The notes: generated by a model not told the origin, from the letters alone. DNA of 64,000 nt from Paractinoplanes rishiriensis (GCF_016862375.1 NZ_BOMV01000013.1:155732-219731), one strand, 5' to 3'; positions 26,778-36,641 are shown, numbered from the stretch's first letter. Program-made: numbers and translations.

Positions 26778-26802
26778 AAAGTGCGCAGAAGGTGAGCACT
26801 TT
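26778..26802. promoter_or_regulatory. Inverted repeat in the divergent WYL/VOC promoter
   Basis: AAAGTGC (26778-26784), 11-nt spacer, GCACTTT (26796-26802). The 25-bp span fits two DNA turns and lies 20 bp from both start codons. It is the best candidate for the WYL regulator's operator. Confidence 0.65.
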
Positions 26803-26821
26803 AACTACCAGGATCGAGAGC

Positions 26822-27346
26822 ATGTTGAGAGGACTTACGACAACCACGTTCTTCGCCGACGACATGCGCGCCGCCCGCGACTGGTACACCCGGGTGTTCG
26901 CGACCGAGCCGTACTTCGTGCGGGAGTCCGGCGGCGAGCCCGCGTACCTGGAATGGCGGATCGGCGACTTCCGGCACGAGTTCGGGCTGCTGAACGCCCG
27001 CTTCGCGCCGCATCCGCACACGCCGGCCGCGGGTGGAGCCGTCATCTACTGGGCGGTCGACGACGTCGAGGCGGCCTACCGGCGGCTGCTCGACCTCGGC
27101 GCCAGCGAGCACGACCGGCCGACCGAGCGCGGGCCCGGATACGTCACCGCGTCGGTGCTCGACCCGTTCGGCAATGTGCTCGGAGTGATGTTCAACCAGC
27201 ACTACCTCGACGTCGCGGACACCAGGTCGCCGGCGGCCGAGCCGGACGCGGCGAGAGCATGCGCGACGCCGGGACTAGCCGGCCCCGGGCTAGATGCCGG
27301 CGAATTTCGCTCAGATTCTCACTTAGCCACGGCGCCGGTCGATTAG
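26822..27346 (+). CDS. VOC/glyoxalase family protein
   Basis: A 174-residue protein from ATG 26822 with a VOC fold: MLRGLTTTTFFADDMRAARD, WYTRVFATEPYF, the strand AVIYWAVDDVEAAYRRLLDL, and the end DPFGNVLGVMFN with the usual terminal loop. About 40 C-terminal residues (from HYLDVADT) extend beyond the domain and look unstructured. It is probably controlled by the divergent WYL regulator. The substrate is unknown. Confidence 0.85.
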   Translation: MLRGLTTTTFFADDMRAARDWYTRVFATEPYFVRESGGEPAYLEWRIGDFRHEFGLLNARFAPHPHTPAAGGAVIYWAVDDVEAAYRRLLDLGASEHDRPTERGPGYVTASVLDPFGNVLGVMFNQHYLDVADTRSPAAEPDAARACATPGLAGPGLDAGEFRSDSHLATAPVD

Positions 27347-27352
27347 TACGGT

Positions 27353-28960
27353 GTGACCGTATTCAACCGGGTCCGCATCGGCGTCCGTCTCGCCGCGGCC
27401 TTCACCGTTCTCGTCGTGCTCCTGCTCGTCGTCATGGCCTCCGCGCTGGTCTCGTCCGCGAAGGTGGAGGCCGCCACGCTCCGGATGGAGCGGGCGCAGC
27501 GGGTCGTCGAGCTGATCAAGGATGCGAAGTTCGGCTCGGCCGACTTCAACGGCTGGCAGACCGCGTACGCCTTCGATGCCGTACGCGGTGAGCGCAACGC
27601 CGCCTCCGACGACGGACCGTCCCGCAAGGCGTTCCTCGACTCGGTGCAGCGTTTCCGGGACGCCACGTCCGCGGCGGACCAGGTGGCGCCAGCCTCCAGC
27701 CACGGCCAGCTGGAGCAGATCACCACCCTGCTCGACGAGTTCATGACGGTGGACGAGCAGATCGCGACGCTGTACGCGAAGCGCGACGCCCGCTCGGCGG
27801 CCGAGGCCAACGCCCTCGTCATCGGCCGGGAGATCGAACTGTTCGAGCAGATCGCCGGGCTGCTCGACGACGCCGCCACCGCCGCGGGCACCGAGGCCGC
27901 CGCCGCCCGGCAGGAAGCCGCCGACGCCCAGCACGCCGGCACGGTCGTGGTCTGGAGCGCGGGCGCCATCGCAGCGCTCGTCGCCATCGTGCTCGCCGTC
28001 CTGGTCACCCGGTCCATCACCGGCCCGGTCGAGCGGGTCCGCCGCCGGGTGGACCTGCTGGCCGACGGCGACCTGGCCACCCCGCTCACGGTCGAGGGCC
28101 GCGACGAGATCGCCGCGGTGGCGCAGGCGCTGGGCCGCAGCACGGCGTCGCTGAGCGCGATGATGCGTACCATCAACGAGTCGTCGGCGTCCCTCTCAGC
28201 CGCGGCCGACGAGATGTCGGTGACGTCCGCGCAGATCGCCGCGTCCGCGGAGGAGTCCACCGCCCGGGCGCATGCCGTCTCCACCGCCGCCGGCGACGTC
28301 TCCAGCAATGTGCAGACGGTCTCGGCGGGCAGCGAGCAGATGGGCGCGTCGATCCGCGAGATCGCCCACTCGACCAGCGAGGCCGCGGCCGTGGCCGGGT
28401 CGGCGGTGCAGGCCGCCGAGGCCGCCAACACCACCATCACGTCGCTCGGCGAGTCGTCCCGGGAGATCGGCGAGGTGGTCCGGGCGGTCACCGCGATCGC
28501 CGAGCAGACCAACCTGCTGGCCCTCAACGCCACCATCGAGGCCGCCCGCGCCGGCGAGGCCGGCAAGGGGTTCGCGGTGGTCGCCAGCGAGGTCAAGGAC
28601 CTGGCCCAGGAAACCGCCCGGGCCACCGACGACATCGTCCGCCGGGTAGACGCCATCCAGGCCGGAACCGAGAGCGCGGTCCAAGCCATCGACGAGATCA
28701 GCCAGGTGATCGCCCGCGTCAACGACTACCAGACCACGATCGCCTCCGCCGTGGAGGAACAGACCGCCACCACGGCCGAGATGAACCGCAGCGTCTCCGA
28801 CACCGCCGTGAGCGCCGGCCAGATCGCCGACAACGCGGCCACGGTCGCCCAGGCCGCCCAGCAGACCACCCAGGGCGTGACCCAGACCCAGCAGGCCACG
28901 GCCGAACTGGCCCGGATGTCCGCCGAACTGCGCACCCTGCTGGCCCAGTTCCGCTTCTGA
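27353..28960 (+). CDS. Methyl-accepting chemotaxis protein
   Basis: A 535-residue chemoreceptor. It has TM1 ([20 protein letters not shown]), a four-helix-bundle-like periplasmic sensor (about 40-190), TM2 ([20 protein letters not shown]), HAMP ([20 protein letters not shown]) and a signalling domain with the conserved hairpin [37 protein letters not shown]. The start is GTG 27353, 6 nt after the VOC stop. No chemotaxis kinase gene lies in this window, so it must signal to a cluster elsewhere. Confidence 0.93.
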   Translation: MTVFNRVRIGVRLAAAFTVLVVLLLVVMASALVSSAKVEAATLRMERAQRVVELIKDAKFGSADFNGWQTAYAFDAVRGERNAASDDGPSRKAFLDSVQRFRDATSAADQVAPASSHGQLEQITTLLDEFMTVDEQIATLYAKRDARSAAEANALVIGREIELFEQIAGLLDDAATAAGTEAAAARQEAADAQHAGTVVVWSAGAIAALVAIVLAVLVTRSITGPVERVRRRVDLLADGDLATPLTVEGRDEIAAVAQALGRSTASLSAMMRTINESSASLSAAADEMSVTSAQIAASAEESTARAHAVSTAAGDVSSNVQTVSAGSEQMGASIREIAHSTSEAAAVAGSAVQAAEAANTTITSLGESSREIGEVVRAVTAIAEQTNLLALNATIEAARAGEAGKGFAVVASEVKDLAQETARATDDIVRRVDAIQAGTESAVQAIDEISQVIARVNDYQTTIASAVEEQTATTAEMNRSVSDTAVSAGQIADNAATVAQAAQQTTQGVTQTQQATAELARMSAELRTLLAQFRF

Positions 28961-29054
28961 CGTTTCCCATCGCCGAACGACGTGTCTCCACATTGGATCT
29001 GCGCGCGGACCACTATGCTGGCTCACGCGGGTCGATCGCGATGGACGGTGGACA

Positions 29055-31997
29055 GTGCACAACGGCTACTGGGCAATCCTCGGCGCGGTCCTGCTGCTTG
29101 TGCTTACCGGAGCGCTCGCCCGGGTCGGCGAGCGCGGCGTCGACTACGCCTTCGACGCGCTCGGGCTCGGCGGGCTGCGCCGCTATCGACTCGGCCTGCG
29201 CGAGTGGTACCGGTACCACTCGGTCGGCTTCCTCGGCCGCTCGGTCGACGTGACCGGGGTCTACGAGCCGGTCGAGTACGACCCTGGAAGCGGCCGCCGT
29301 GACCGGGTGAGCGCCACCTTCGGACGGCTGCGCCGGCTGGTGATTCTCGGCCCGGCCGGGGCCGGCAAGTCAATGCTGGTCAAGCACACGCTGCTGGAGT
29401 GGTCCCGGGCGCCGGGGTGGTGGCGGCGGCGTGACGTACCGATCCTGGTGGATCTGCAACGCCTCGGCGAAACCTCAGGCGACCTCGGCGGGCTGGTGGT
29501 CCGGGAAATGGAGCGCAGCCGGATCGGCCGACCGCCCCGCCGCCTGGCGGCGGCCCGCCGGCGAGGGCGGTTCTTCTTCCTGTTCGATGGTCTCGACGAG
29601 GTGCCAGCCGGCATCCGCGACCAGGCGGTCGTAGCGCTGCGGGACTTCAGCCGCGACTATCCCCTCTGCCGGATGGTCGTGACGTGCAGGGAGGCCGCCT
29701 ACGCCGGCGAGCTGACCCACATGGGCCAGCCGTTCAGCCACGTCGCCATCGCGGAACTCGATGATGCGGCGATGCTCCGCCTGCTGCGGCAGCTCGGGTT
29801 CCTGCGCGGCGGGGAGGCCCGCCTCGTCGAAATCCTCCGTGGGCGGCCCGCTCTGCTGAGGATGGCCCGAAATCCGCTGCTGCTGACCATCATCGCGTAC
29901 GTCCACGCCAACACCGCGGCGACGCCGGCCGGCCCGCTGCCGATCCCTGTCTCGCGGGCCGACTTCTACGGAGTGGCGATCGATCTGCTGACCGAGCGGG
30001 ACGAACGCAACGCCGTTGCCGGCTCGCCGGCGCGCTTCTCGCCCGCCGATCAGCGAGAGGCGCTGCGCGACCTGGCGCTCGGCCTTATCGACGGCGAGTT
30101 CGGCCCGGATCACGTGACGATCGGCCGCGGCGAGCTGATCCGGTACCTCGGCCAATGGCTGGAGAAACGTGGACAGGACCGGCGCGGTGAGGACCTGCTC
30201 GCCACGTTCGTCGAGCGCAGCCAGTTGCTCGAACCGGCCGGCCTGAGCGTCCTACGGTACCGATTCCGGCACGCCACCTTCCGGGATGCTCTGGCCGCAC
30301 AACGTCTGGGCGACCGCCCCGAGGCGTTGACCGCCCGCTACGTCGCCGACCCGGACGAGTGGAACGAGACCGTGCTGCTCTGGGCGGGCGCCTCGGGCGC
30401 CCTGGCGACCCTGCTGGTGGCCGAGCTCGCCGGCAGCGGCGACCCCCGGCACCAACTGCTCGCCCTGGAGATACTCACCGAGTCCGCCGAGGTCGACCCG
30501 GCCCTCGCGCAGCGCCTGGTGGACCACTTCACTCCCCGGCTCGCCGCGCCGTCATGCGAGCAGCGGATAATCGACGTTGCCGGCCAGCTCGCCGGCCAGG
30601 AGCTTTACTCCGGGCCGGCGCTGTACGCGTGGCTGCGCGAGGCGGCCCTCAGCGCGGCCGAACCACTGCGGTCGCGGGCCCGGGACGCGCTCGCCGTGAC
30701 CAACCTGGCCGACGCGGCTGACCTTCTCGTCGCCCTGCTCGAGGCCGACCGGACGGCGATGGCTCCAATCTTGCGGATGGGCCAGGTGGCGCTGTCAGCC
30801 CTCGCGGCGTCGGCGAGAAGCGGCTCGCCCGCGGCGGTCGACGTGATCGCGCTGATCGGCACTCCGGACGCGACGCTGACGATGGTCGAGCTGCTGGGTC
30901 GATCGGGGCCCGTCGCCGAACGCGCGGCGTGGCGGCTGGCCACCCGGACGGGCGACGAGGCGACCGTCGAGATGATCCGTCGCGTCCGCCGCGAGAAGCT
31001 GACCCTCGACGACAACGCACGTGCCCTCGCTGACAGCTACCAATGGGTGCTCGAACCGTTCGCCGGAGGCCGTGGGGTCACGGCGGCTTTTGCCGCGGAC
31101 GGCTCCACTGCGCTGCCGGTCGTGCTCGGATACGTCGCGGCCCTGCTCAAGACCGGAACCGAGCCGATACCGGAGGACGTCGTCACAGTCGATTGGCGCC
31201 TGGCTCTGCCGCTGGCCGTGATCGGCGTCGTCAACTCCGCCAAGGTCTCCCGAGTGTCGCGCTGGACGGAGTTCGTGCGCTCGCTGGACCTCCCGCTCCG
31301 GCGGCGCCGGGCCGCGTCGCTTGATGAGTCGGCGGCGACCGTGGATGCCATCGATCGGCGCCTGGACGATCCGTTGACGCCGCCCGCCCGCCGGGACGTC
31401 GCCGAAGCCCTCGCGAAAATCGCGGACCCCCGGCACAGCCAGATGCTCGCGATGCTGCCCAGATCGGTGATTCACGCCACCCTGCGATCCCTGGTGAAGA
31501 GGCGCGCGCCGCGCATCGACGAGAGCGGCTGGGTTGCGGCCCGCCGGAAGACGCCCGAGCCGACCCGGCTCGGCCAAATCGTCGGCGGCCTGGCCGCCGG
31601 CTACATCTTGGCTCTGGTGATTATCGGCGGATACCGGCTGGTCGCCGCGTTCTTCACCAGCGCCGGCGGCCCGGTCTGGCCGTCCTGGCTCGTCGTGGGA
31701 GCGGCCGCCGTAGCGTTCGGCAGCGTCGCCCTGAACACCGTGCACGAAGACTGGGAATGGCTGGAATCGCTGTGCCAGGCGGCCCTCGGCGTGATCGCCG
31801 TGACTGTTTTCGTGACGGCACTGCTACAGCTCGCCGATTGGATCGGCGGTCCGCTCGCGGTCGCGCTCCTTTTCGGGATTCCAGTCGTGATCCTCGCCTT
31901 GGTCGCCGTGACGCTCTGGCGCTACTGGCGCTACCGCTCAGACGCGGCCAGGCTGCTACCCGAGCTACTGGAGCTCGCCGAAAATCCCCGATCCTGA
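29055..31997 (+). CDS. Membrane-associated NACHT NTPase with helical repeats
   Basis: A 980-residue protein. An N-terminal membrane helix (YWAILGAVLLLVLTGALA) precedes a NACHT ATPase: Walker A GPAGAGKSML with Lys105, the NACHT-type Walker B FFFLFDGLDEVPAG with Asp178 and the extra acidic Glu, RMVVTCREAAY, and a winged-helix-like region. Residues about 440-690 are HEAT-like repeats; the C-terminus holds three or four hydrophobic helices (GLAAGYILALVIIGGYRLVA, WLVVGAAAVAFGSVALNTV, LAVALLFGIPVVILALVAV). No separate effector domain is seen. NACHT STAND proteins include phage-defence sensors (bNACHT), but membrane NACHTs also have other roles in actinomycetes. It is at the left border of an accessory region. 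Confidence 0.87.
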   Translation: MHNGYWAILGAVLLLVLTGALARVGERGVDYAFDALGLGGLRRYRLGLREWYRYHSVGFLGRSVDVTGVYEPVEYDPGSGRRDRVSATFGRLRRLVILGPAGAGKSMLVKHTLLEWSRAPGWWRRRDVPILVDLQRLGETSGDLGGLVVREMERSRIGRPPRRLAAARRRGRFFFLFDGLDEVPAGIRDQAVVALRDFSRDYPLCRMVVTCREAAYAGELTHMGQPFSHVAIAELDDAAMLRLLRQLGFLRGGEARLVEILRGRPALLRMARNPLLLTIIAYVHANTAATPAGPLPIPVSRADFYGVAIDLLTERDERNAVAGSPARFSPADQREALRDLALGLIDGEFGPDHVTIGRGELIRYLGQWLEKRGQDRRGEDLLATFVERSQLLEPAGLSVLRYRFRHATFRDALAAQRLGDRPEALTARYVADPDEWNETVLLWAGASGALATLLVAELAGSGDPRHQLLALEILTESAEVDPALAQRLVDHFTPRLAAPSCEQRIIDVAGQLAGQELYSGPALYAWLREAALSAAEPLRSRARDALAVTNLADAADLLVALLEADRTAMAPILRMGQVALSALAASARSGSPAAVDVIALIGTPDATLTMVELLGRSGPVAERAAWRLATRTGDEATVEMIRRVRREKLTLDDNARALADSYQWVLEPFAGGRGVTAAFAADGSTALPVVLGYVAALLKTGTEPIPEDVVTVDWRLALPLAVIGVVNSAKVSRVSRWTEFVRSLDLPLRRRRAASLDESAATVDAIDRRLDDPLTPPARRDVAEALAKIADPRHSQMLAMLPRSVIHATLRSLVKRRAPRIDESGWVAARRKTPEPTRLGQIVGGLAAGYILALVIIGGYRLVAAFFTSAGGPVWPSWLVVGAAAVAFGSVALNTVHEDWEWLESLCQAALGVIAVTVFVTALLQLADWIGGPLAVALLFGIPVVILALVAVTLWRYWRYRSDAARLLPELLELAENPRS

Positions 31998-32107
31998 GCC
32001 GTGTCATCGAGGCCATGATCGTCGCCCACGGCCGGCACGTTCAAGGCGTTCAGATGGCTGCTGCTCGACTGCGTTGGTTGCAGCGTTCGCAGGGTTCGTC
32101 CTGGCCG

Positions 32108-32113
32108 TAGCCT
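32108..32113 (+). promoter_or_regulatory. -10 element (leaderless) of a SUKH-like gene
   Basis: TAGCCT is followed by 7 nt and GTG 32121. No Shine-Dalgarno is present. This matches the leaderless pattern seen at other genes in the window. Confidence 0.45.
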
Positions 32114-32120
32114 CGTCGGG

Positions 32121-32591
32121 GTGAACGTATCGAACGAAGCCGCCCTCGGCGTCGTGCTGGACACCACGACCGTGCCGGCTGAGGTCACCGTGGACGGCGA
32201 GCGGCTGTCAGTCATCGGCTACGTGTGGGAACCGACCACCGAATTGGTCGGGCTCGACAGCGCCGGCGCGGTGTGGTCGTACTCCCCGGACCGCGGCAGC
32301 CGGGCGCCGATGAACTCCTCCGTCGCTGCGCTGCGCCGGTTCCTGGACTCGTTCGGCGAGTTCTTCGCGACCACCGACGATCCACCACCAGCGACGTACA
32401 CCGCCGAACAGATGGCCGAGAAACTCGCCGCGTTCCGCCGTGGCGAGATCAAGCCTGCCGCCGGCAAGCGGGAGGACCGTAAAGCCCGTATCAAGCAGCT
32501 CAAGGAGACTTTGAGGGAGATCGACGAACCCGCCGCCGAAGCCGGGTGGTGGTCGCTCATCCTGGAACAGGTCGACGACGGGATCCTTTGA
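32121..32591 (+). CDS. SUKH-like small protein (possible orphan immunity protein)
   Basis: A 156-residue protein with the pattern GYVWEPTTELVGLDSAGAVW followed by NSSVAALRRFLDSFGEFF, reminiscent of the C-terminal part of SUKH-4 immunity proteins, then a basic segment and an acidic tail (EQVDDGIL). No toxin gene is adjacent. The assignment is tentative. It could be an orphan immunity gene left in an IS-rich zone. Confidence 0.65.
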   Translation: MNVSNEAALGVVLDTTTVPAEVTVDGERLSVIGYVWEPTTELVGLDSAGAVWSYSPDRGSRAPMNSSVAALRRFLDSFGEFFATTDDPPPATYTAEQMAEKLAAFRRGEIKPAAGKREDRKARIKQLKETLREIDEPAAEAGWWSLILEQVDDGIL

Positions 32592-32599
32592 CAGCTCAT

Positions 32600-32803
32600 T
32601 CACTGGGGCGCCGGCTGGAGCGAACCAACGCGACGCTGGTTCGCACGTCGCCCGTTCTCGCTGCGATGAGAGACGTCGGCGGGACGGGTCATTAGTCGCC
32701 ACACCAGAAGCGCGAGGACCCCAGACAGCGCTGCGTTGCCCACCAGCGGCACCGTGACGGCCCCAATTCCCCATGGCGGGGTTCGCTCCGGTTGCGGCGG
32801 CAT
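32600..32803 (-). CDS. Possible small single-pass membrane protein
   Basis: A 67-residue reverse frame starting MPPQPERTPPWGIGAVTVPL, with one plausible membrane helix (VGNAALSGVLALLVWRLM) and a basic tail. No ribosome-binding site stands out. It is convergent with the SUKH-like gene (8 bp between stops). It is the only coding signal I see between 32592 and 33007 and may be spurious. Confidence 0.3.
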   Translation of the reverse strand: MPPQPERTPPWGIGAVTVPLVGNAALSGVLALLVWRLMTRPADVSHRSENGRRANQRRVGSLQPAPQ

Positions 32804-33007
32804 ACCTGACCCCACAGGTGATCCTTGAGAGTCGACTCGAAGTAGGTTGTTCGTCTCGCCGGACGGCGTGGAGGGTTGACCGCGCCAGTGGGCGCGATAA
32901 CCGCAACCATCCGCCCAGCCACGTGTTTGCCAACACGTCAACCGCGACCGAACGGGCCGGTCGGGCACGTGAAAAAGGGTATGCCCGCAAGCGGCTGGCC
33001 GGACAAG

Positions 33008-33448
33008 ATGAGGAACGTGAGATCAGGAAGCGGGCCGGTAGTCGACTGCGCCGACCCGTACGGCGTCGAAGTGTTCCACGAGCCGATCACGGATCACTTA
33101 GTTTTGGGCGAAGGCGGCCCGCAGCGGGTCGGCCCGAATGTCGATCATCTCGGTGTTTGGGGACCCGTTATCGGTTCGCCCATCCACGGCGGCGCCTTCC
33201 ACTGGGAGAGGTTGGAAATCGGGCCGAGCCGGCGCTCCGACGGCACTATCGTCGGAGCCGCGTACACGGTCGACGTGCCGACCGCGCTGCGGGTGGACTT
33301 CGAAGCCGGGGCGGTGTGGTTCGTCGCCGCCATTCCACAGTTCCCCCAGATGCATCGTGTCTTCATTCCGGGCGACGAGATCATGGTCGTCTTCGCTGCG
33401 GACAGGATGCGGGACATGGGCTTCGATGATCCGGCTTTTCTCCAGTGA
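33008..33448 (+). CDS. Hypothetical protein
   Basis: A 146-residue frame from ATG 33008 (MRNVRSGSGPVVDCADPYGV). It is beta-rich with ordinary amino-acid composition (GAAYTVDVPTALRVDFEAGA, VWFVAAIPQFPQMHRVFIPG). No family is recognised. An upstream in-frame ATG at 32981 is possible. Immunity-like proteins of polymorphic toxin systems often have this size and fold, but there is no direct evidence. Confidence 0.55.
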   Translation: MRNVRSGSGPVVDCADPYGVEVFHEPITDHLVLGEGGPQRVGPNVDHLGVWGPVIGSPIHGGAFHWERLEIGPSRRSDGTIVGAAYTVDVPTALRVDFEAGAVWFVAAIPQFPQMHRVFIPGDEIMVVFAADRMRDMGFDDPAFLQ

Positions 33449-33582
33449 CCGAATCTCACGGCATCGCGTGGGCAGTTGCCCTCTCTGCATGAGCGCGCAA
33501 GGCGGCATTTCAGTGGTGGTCAAATAGGAATGGCACTAGCTTTTCCTTACACTTGACGACTGGCGCGGAGGATGATTATGGT

Positions 33583-33867
33583 ATGGCTCAACTCTCATTC
33601 TTCAGCCCGGCCGAATTGGCTGCGATGCGGGACCGGACCAAGGCTCGGAACCATTCACCCGAACGTGACGCATTCCGCCGCGCCCAGCAGCGCGGCCGCG
33701 ACCACGGCAAGGCGCAGCGGCACGCCGCGCGCATCTACCGCGACTTCCAGCAGTCGTGCGACGGCAAGGCTCCACAAATACCGGACCGCATCCAGAAACC
33801 AGATGACTTTCTCGTGAACAACTCCTCCGAGTCCGGATCGTCTCCATCCGACTCCGATCTTCGGTGA
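33583..33867 (+). CDS. Small basic hypothetical protein
   Basis: A 94-residue protein from ATG 33583 (MAQLSFFSPAELAAMRDRTK) with a GGAGG site 11 nt upstream. It is Arg/Lys/His rich in the middle (RNHSPERDAFRRAQQRGRDH) and ends in a Ser-rich tail. The composition suggests nucleic-acid binding or a disordered protein. The function is unknown. Confidence 0.5.
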   Translation: MAQLSFFSPAELAAMRDRTKARNHSPERDAFRRAQQRGRDHGKAQRHAARIYRDFQQSCDGKAPQIPDRIQKPDDFLVNNSSESGSSPSDSDLR

Positions 33868-34849
33868 GATCGATCGGTCGCACAAGGGCCGGCATTTCCG
33901 ACAGTAATCGATGAGCGACTGAGTGGAATTCGACGCTTCTCGACGCACTCACATCGGCTACTTCCGCGCGTCGCGGGCCGACGGGGTTGCGCCGAGTGTG
34001 ACGGCCCTGCCGGCCGCACGCGATAGCTCACCGAGGAGTTGCGGTTCGTTGAGCAGCTGGCACCGCTGTTGGCCGCGGTGGCCCGAGCAGTTGACACAGG
34101 AGCAGCCGACCCAAAGTGGGGGTTACGGTGGATCTTTAGCAATCCGAGGATGAGGCTGCAAATGATCAATGTGCAGGAGTTCGCGCGGCGCCTGAGCACT
34201 CTTGGAGCGGATGCGTTCACCAGCGACGACGTCGTGGATCTGGCGACCGCCGCCGATGTTCGCATCAGCGCTGACCTCGAGATCGAGGCTACTCTGGCGC
34301 AACGCTTGCTCGACCAGATCTCGCCCACGCTGCCAGTCACAGGAGCACAGATCGCGGCGTCACAATGGCCGCCACCCCAGCCCTCCCGGCCCGCAGCACC
34401 TTCGGTGTCGTTCTCCAGCCCCGGTACGGTCGACGGCCCGGCTGATCAGCCCACCCGACCCCGCAGATCCGGGCCTGCGCATAGCGGCCGGCGACCCGGC
34501 TCTCGACGAACTGGCTGATGAAACTTCTGTCCCAGCATTGCAGCTGCAGGTCGCATCGCTTGGGCCTGACTGGACGATGGCTGCTTGCCGCGGAACCCGG
34601 GGCAGGCCCACCCCGCACCAGCACCACGAACAGACGATGCGGCAGATCCGCACATCCGGGGCCAACGCTCTGGCCCCGGCCCTCGGCCGCTGCCTCGGAC
34701 CCTGGATTCGCCGGCGGGCGATATTTCAGGCGCACCGGTGAATAGCGTGTGACCAGGTCCTCAACCGGACGGCATCACACCGTCAGAAATGTTGAAAATC
34801 AGCCGAAAATCTCCGTAGGCTCCGCGCACCATCAGATCGGAGCCGGCGG
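33868..34849. other. Low-information gap with a possible gene remnant
   Basis: No convincing intact gene. A forward frame at 34039-34518 (TTG start, LAPLLAAVARAVDTGAADPK, FARRLSTLGADAFTSDDVVD) has protein-like composition for about 100 residues, then becomes Pro/Arg low-complexity. It is preceded in frame by TAG at 34024. It may be a truncated or decayed gene. The rest (34519-34849) shows no coding signal except the promoter zone of the transglutaminase-like gene. Confidence 0.35.
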
Positions 34850-35710
34850 ATGACCACGCAGAACCAACTCGAGAGCTACGCCGAACCCGGGCCACTGACA
34901 ACGGGCGGGCCCGGCACGACGGCAGCCTTGGCCGCGCTACCGTCCACACTGCCTGACCTGATCCTCGCCGTCCAAGGTCTCCTGATCCACGAAACAGGAG
35001 CTGCGCAATCGACCACCGCCCACCTCCGCACAACCCATCAAATCCTCGCCCACCTCCTCACCGCCGATTCACGACCACTCACCGAACCGCGTCCCCCGGC
35101 ACATCGACTGACCGGGTGCTGCCGCCACTTCACGCTCATCACCGTCGCCGCACTACGCGCACACGCCATCCCCGCCCGAGCCCGCTGCGGCTTCGCCAAG
35201 TACTTCACCCCCGGTCTCTACGGCGACCATTGGGTAGCCGAATACTGGAACGCAGACACGTCACGCTGGATCCTCACCGACGCCCAGCTCACCCCCGAAC
35301 TCCGCGCGGCACGTGGCATCACCTTCACTCCCGACAACGTCCCCCGGGAACAATTCGCCGTAGCCGGCGACGCTTGGATCAGCTACCGCAACGGCGAACT
35401 CGACCCCTCCCGTTGCGGCCTCGGAGGCGAGGACCAATCGGGATCGTGGTGGATCGCCGGCAACCTCATACGCGACGTCGCCGCACTCGCCAAGATGGAA
35501 CTGCTGCCCTGGGACGTCTGGGGCGCAATGCCCGAACCCGACGCACCGATCGACGACATCTTGGCCGAAGAACTCGACCAGCTCGCCGCGATCACCGCCG
35601 ACCCCGACACCGCCGCCGAAAGTCGCACCCGCTATAACGACGAACGGTTCCGCGTACCGGCACGCGTCCACAACTTCCTCCGGCGAACGGAGGAACCAGT
35701 AATCGACTGA
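34850..35710 (+). CDS. Transglutaminase-like (papain-fold) protein
   Basis: A 286-residue protein with a transglutaminase core: Cys in LTGCCRHFTLITVAALRAHA, His in GDHWVAEYWN and Asp in WILTDAQL, in the usual Cys-His-Asp order, with ARCGFAKYF between them. It lacks a signal peptide and membrane helix. A GGAG motif precedes ATG 34850. Substitution of AT-richer codons (e.g. many -ca/-aa endings) compared with neighbours hints at foreign origin. The function may be peptide or amide hydrolysis or cross-linking. The neighbouring IS scars place it in an accessory region. Confidence 0.78.
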   Translation: MTTQNQLESYAEPGPLTTGGPGTTAALAALPSTLPDLILAVQGLLIHETGAAQSTTAHLRTTHQILAHLLTADSRPLTEPRPPAHRLTGCCRHFTLITVAALRAHAIPARARCGFAKYFTPGLYGDHWVAEYWNADTSRWILTDAQLTPELRAARGITFTPDNVPREQFAVAGDAWISYRNGELDPSRCGLGGEDQSGSWWIAGNLIRDVAALAKMELLPWDVWGAMPEPDAPIDDILAEELDQLAAITADPDTAAESRTRYNDERFRVPARVHNFLRRTEEPVID

Positions 35711-35736
35711 GCTGACCAGGAATGCAAGACACATAT

Positions 35737-35796
35737 CAGTTTTGTCGGTCTGGGTCCACCTGGGGAATTACTTGAGCGACAGAGTGGGGAATTACG
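35737..35796. repeat. Probable IS21-type terminal repeats (disrupted)
   Basis: Two related blocks, GGGGAATTACTTGAGCG (from 35763) and GGGGAATTACG (35787-35796), resemble the multiple terminal repeats of IS21-family elements. The second block is interrupted by the ISL3-type insertion; removing that insertion restores GGGGAATTACGTGAGCG continuing at 36642. No istA/istB gene is present, so this is only a solo end or scar. The family name is inference. Confidence 0.5.
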
Positions 35797-36641
35797 GGTT
35801 CTGGCGATGATCTTGTGGTCCGGATCGTTAGGCGCTGAGCAGGATCCGGCGGCGTAGGAGATCGAAGCCGGCCCGGCCGTACATCGATCGTTTTATTGTT
35901 TTGATTCGGTTCACGGCGCCCTCGACAGGGCCGGAACTCCAGGTCAGGGTCAGGCCGGCGATGACCGCGTCCAGGTCGCGCCGTAGGCCCGTGACCAGGG
36001 AGTGCAGGGCGGGTAGGTTGTCGGCCGTGACCCGCAGCATCCAGTCGGGCGGGCCGTCGCCGCGGCGCTTGTTCATGAGGTCGGCGAAGTCACGGACGTG
36101 GTCGGCGACGGCGCGCAATTCGGGACAGCTGGCGAGAACACCGGCGAGTTGGGTGTGCAACGGGCATGCCCAGCCTCCGGGCCAGCCGGGCACCGGGCCG
36201 GCCAGCCAGAGCGACCCCGATCGCGGTCAACGCCTTGCGCAGCGGCGGGCTGTATCGGGAATGCGGGCTGGTCAGGCCGGGGATCTGCTCGACGAACGTG
36301 GCCCGGGCGCACCCGGCCCGAAGGCAGAGCATGCGGCGCACAAGCAGACGGATCACGACCGGGCGCCCGGCCAGCGCGGTGTCGCCCAACTGCCGGCGGT
36401 AGCGGCCGTGCACCCGCCCCGACTCTGTGCCGCAGTCCGGGCAAGCAGCCCGGTCCCGTCCAGACCGGGCCTCGATCACGATCCGGCCGCCGGCCTCGTG
36501 AATCTGGTCGATCGTGACCTCCGCCAAGTGCGGCAACAGCCGCTCAAGATCGCACCGCGGTCAGCTACCACAGTCCATATAGGATGGGCGGAGACACGCC
36601 TGCGCCGACCACCACAAGATCATCGCCAGAACCGAATTACG
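35789..36641 (-). mobile_element. ISL3-family element, internally deleted, with target duplication
   Basis: The element proper is 35797-36633 (837 bp). Its ends are perfect 23-bp inverted repeats (35797-35819 and 36611-36633). It is flanked by identical 8-bp copies of GAATTACG (35789-35796 and 36634-36641), the duplication length expected for ISL3. The transposase reads in reverse but lacks its centre, so the element cannot move by itself. It inserted into IS21-like terminal repeats. Confidence 0.85.
35828..36562 (-). pseudogene. ISL3 transposase pseudogene (DDE core deleted)
   Basis: The N-terminal part (about 36562-36160) reads [20 protein letters not shown], with the zinc-ribbon CPDCGTES...[11 protein letters not shown] and a helix-turn-helix ending LARRLGMPV. 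Near 36160 it jumps into another frame: [20 protein letters not shown], then DLMNKRRGDGPPDWMLRV and the conserved C-terminus GPVEGAVNRIKTIKRSMYGR. The DDE catalytic region between these parts is missing, as is the normal start. The total length is about half that of a full ISL3 transposase. Confidence 0.85.

Noticed and set aside
34039..34518. Intact gene in the gap before the transglutaminase-like gene
   Set aside because: TTG start without support, stop just upstream in frame, and low-complexity second half; left as a possible remnant.
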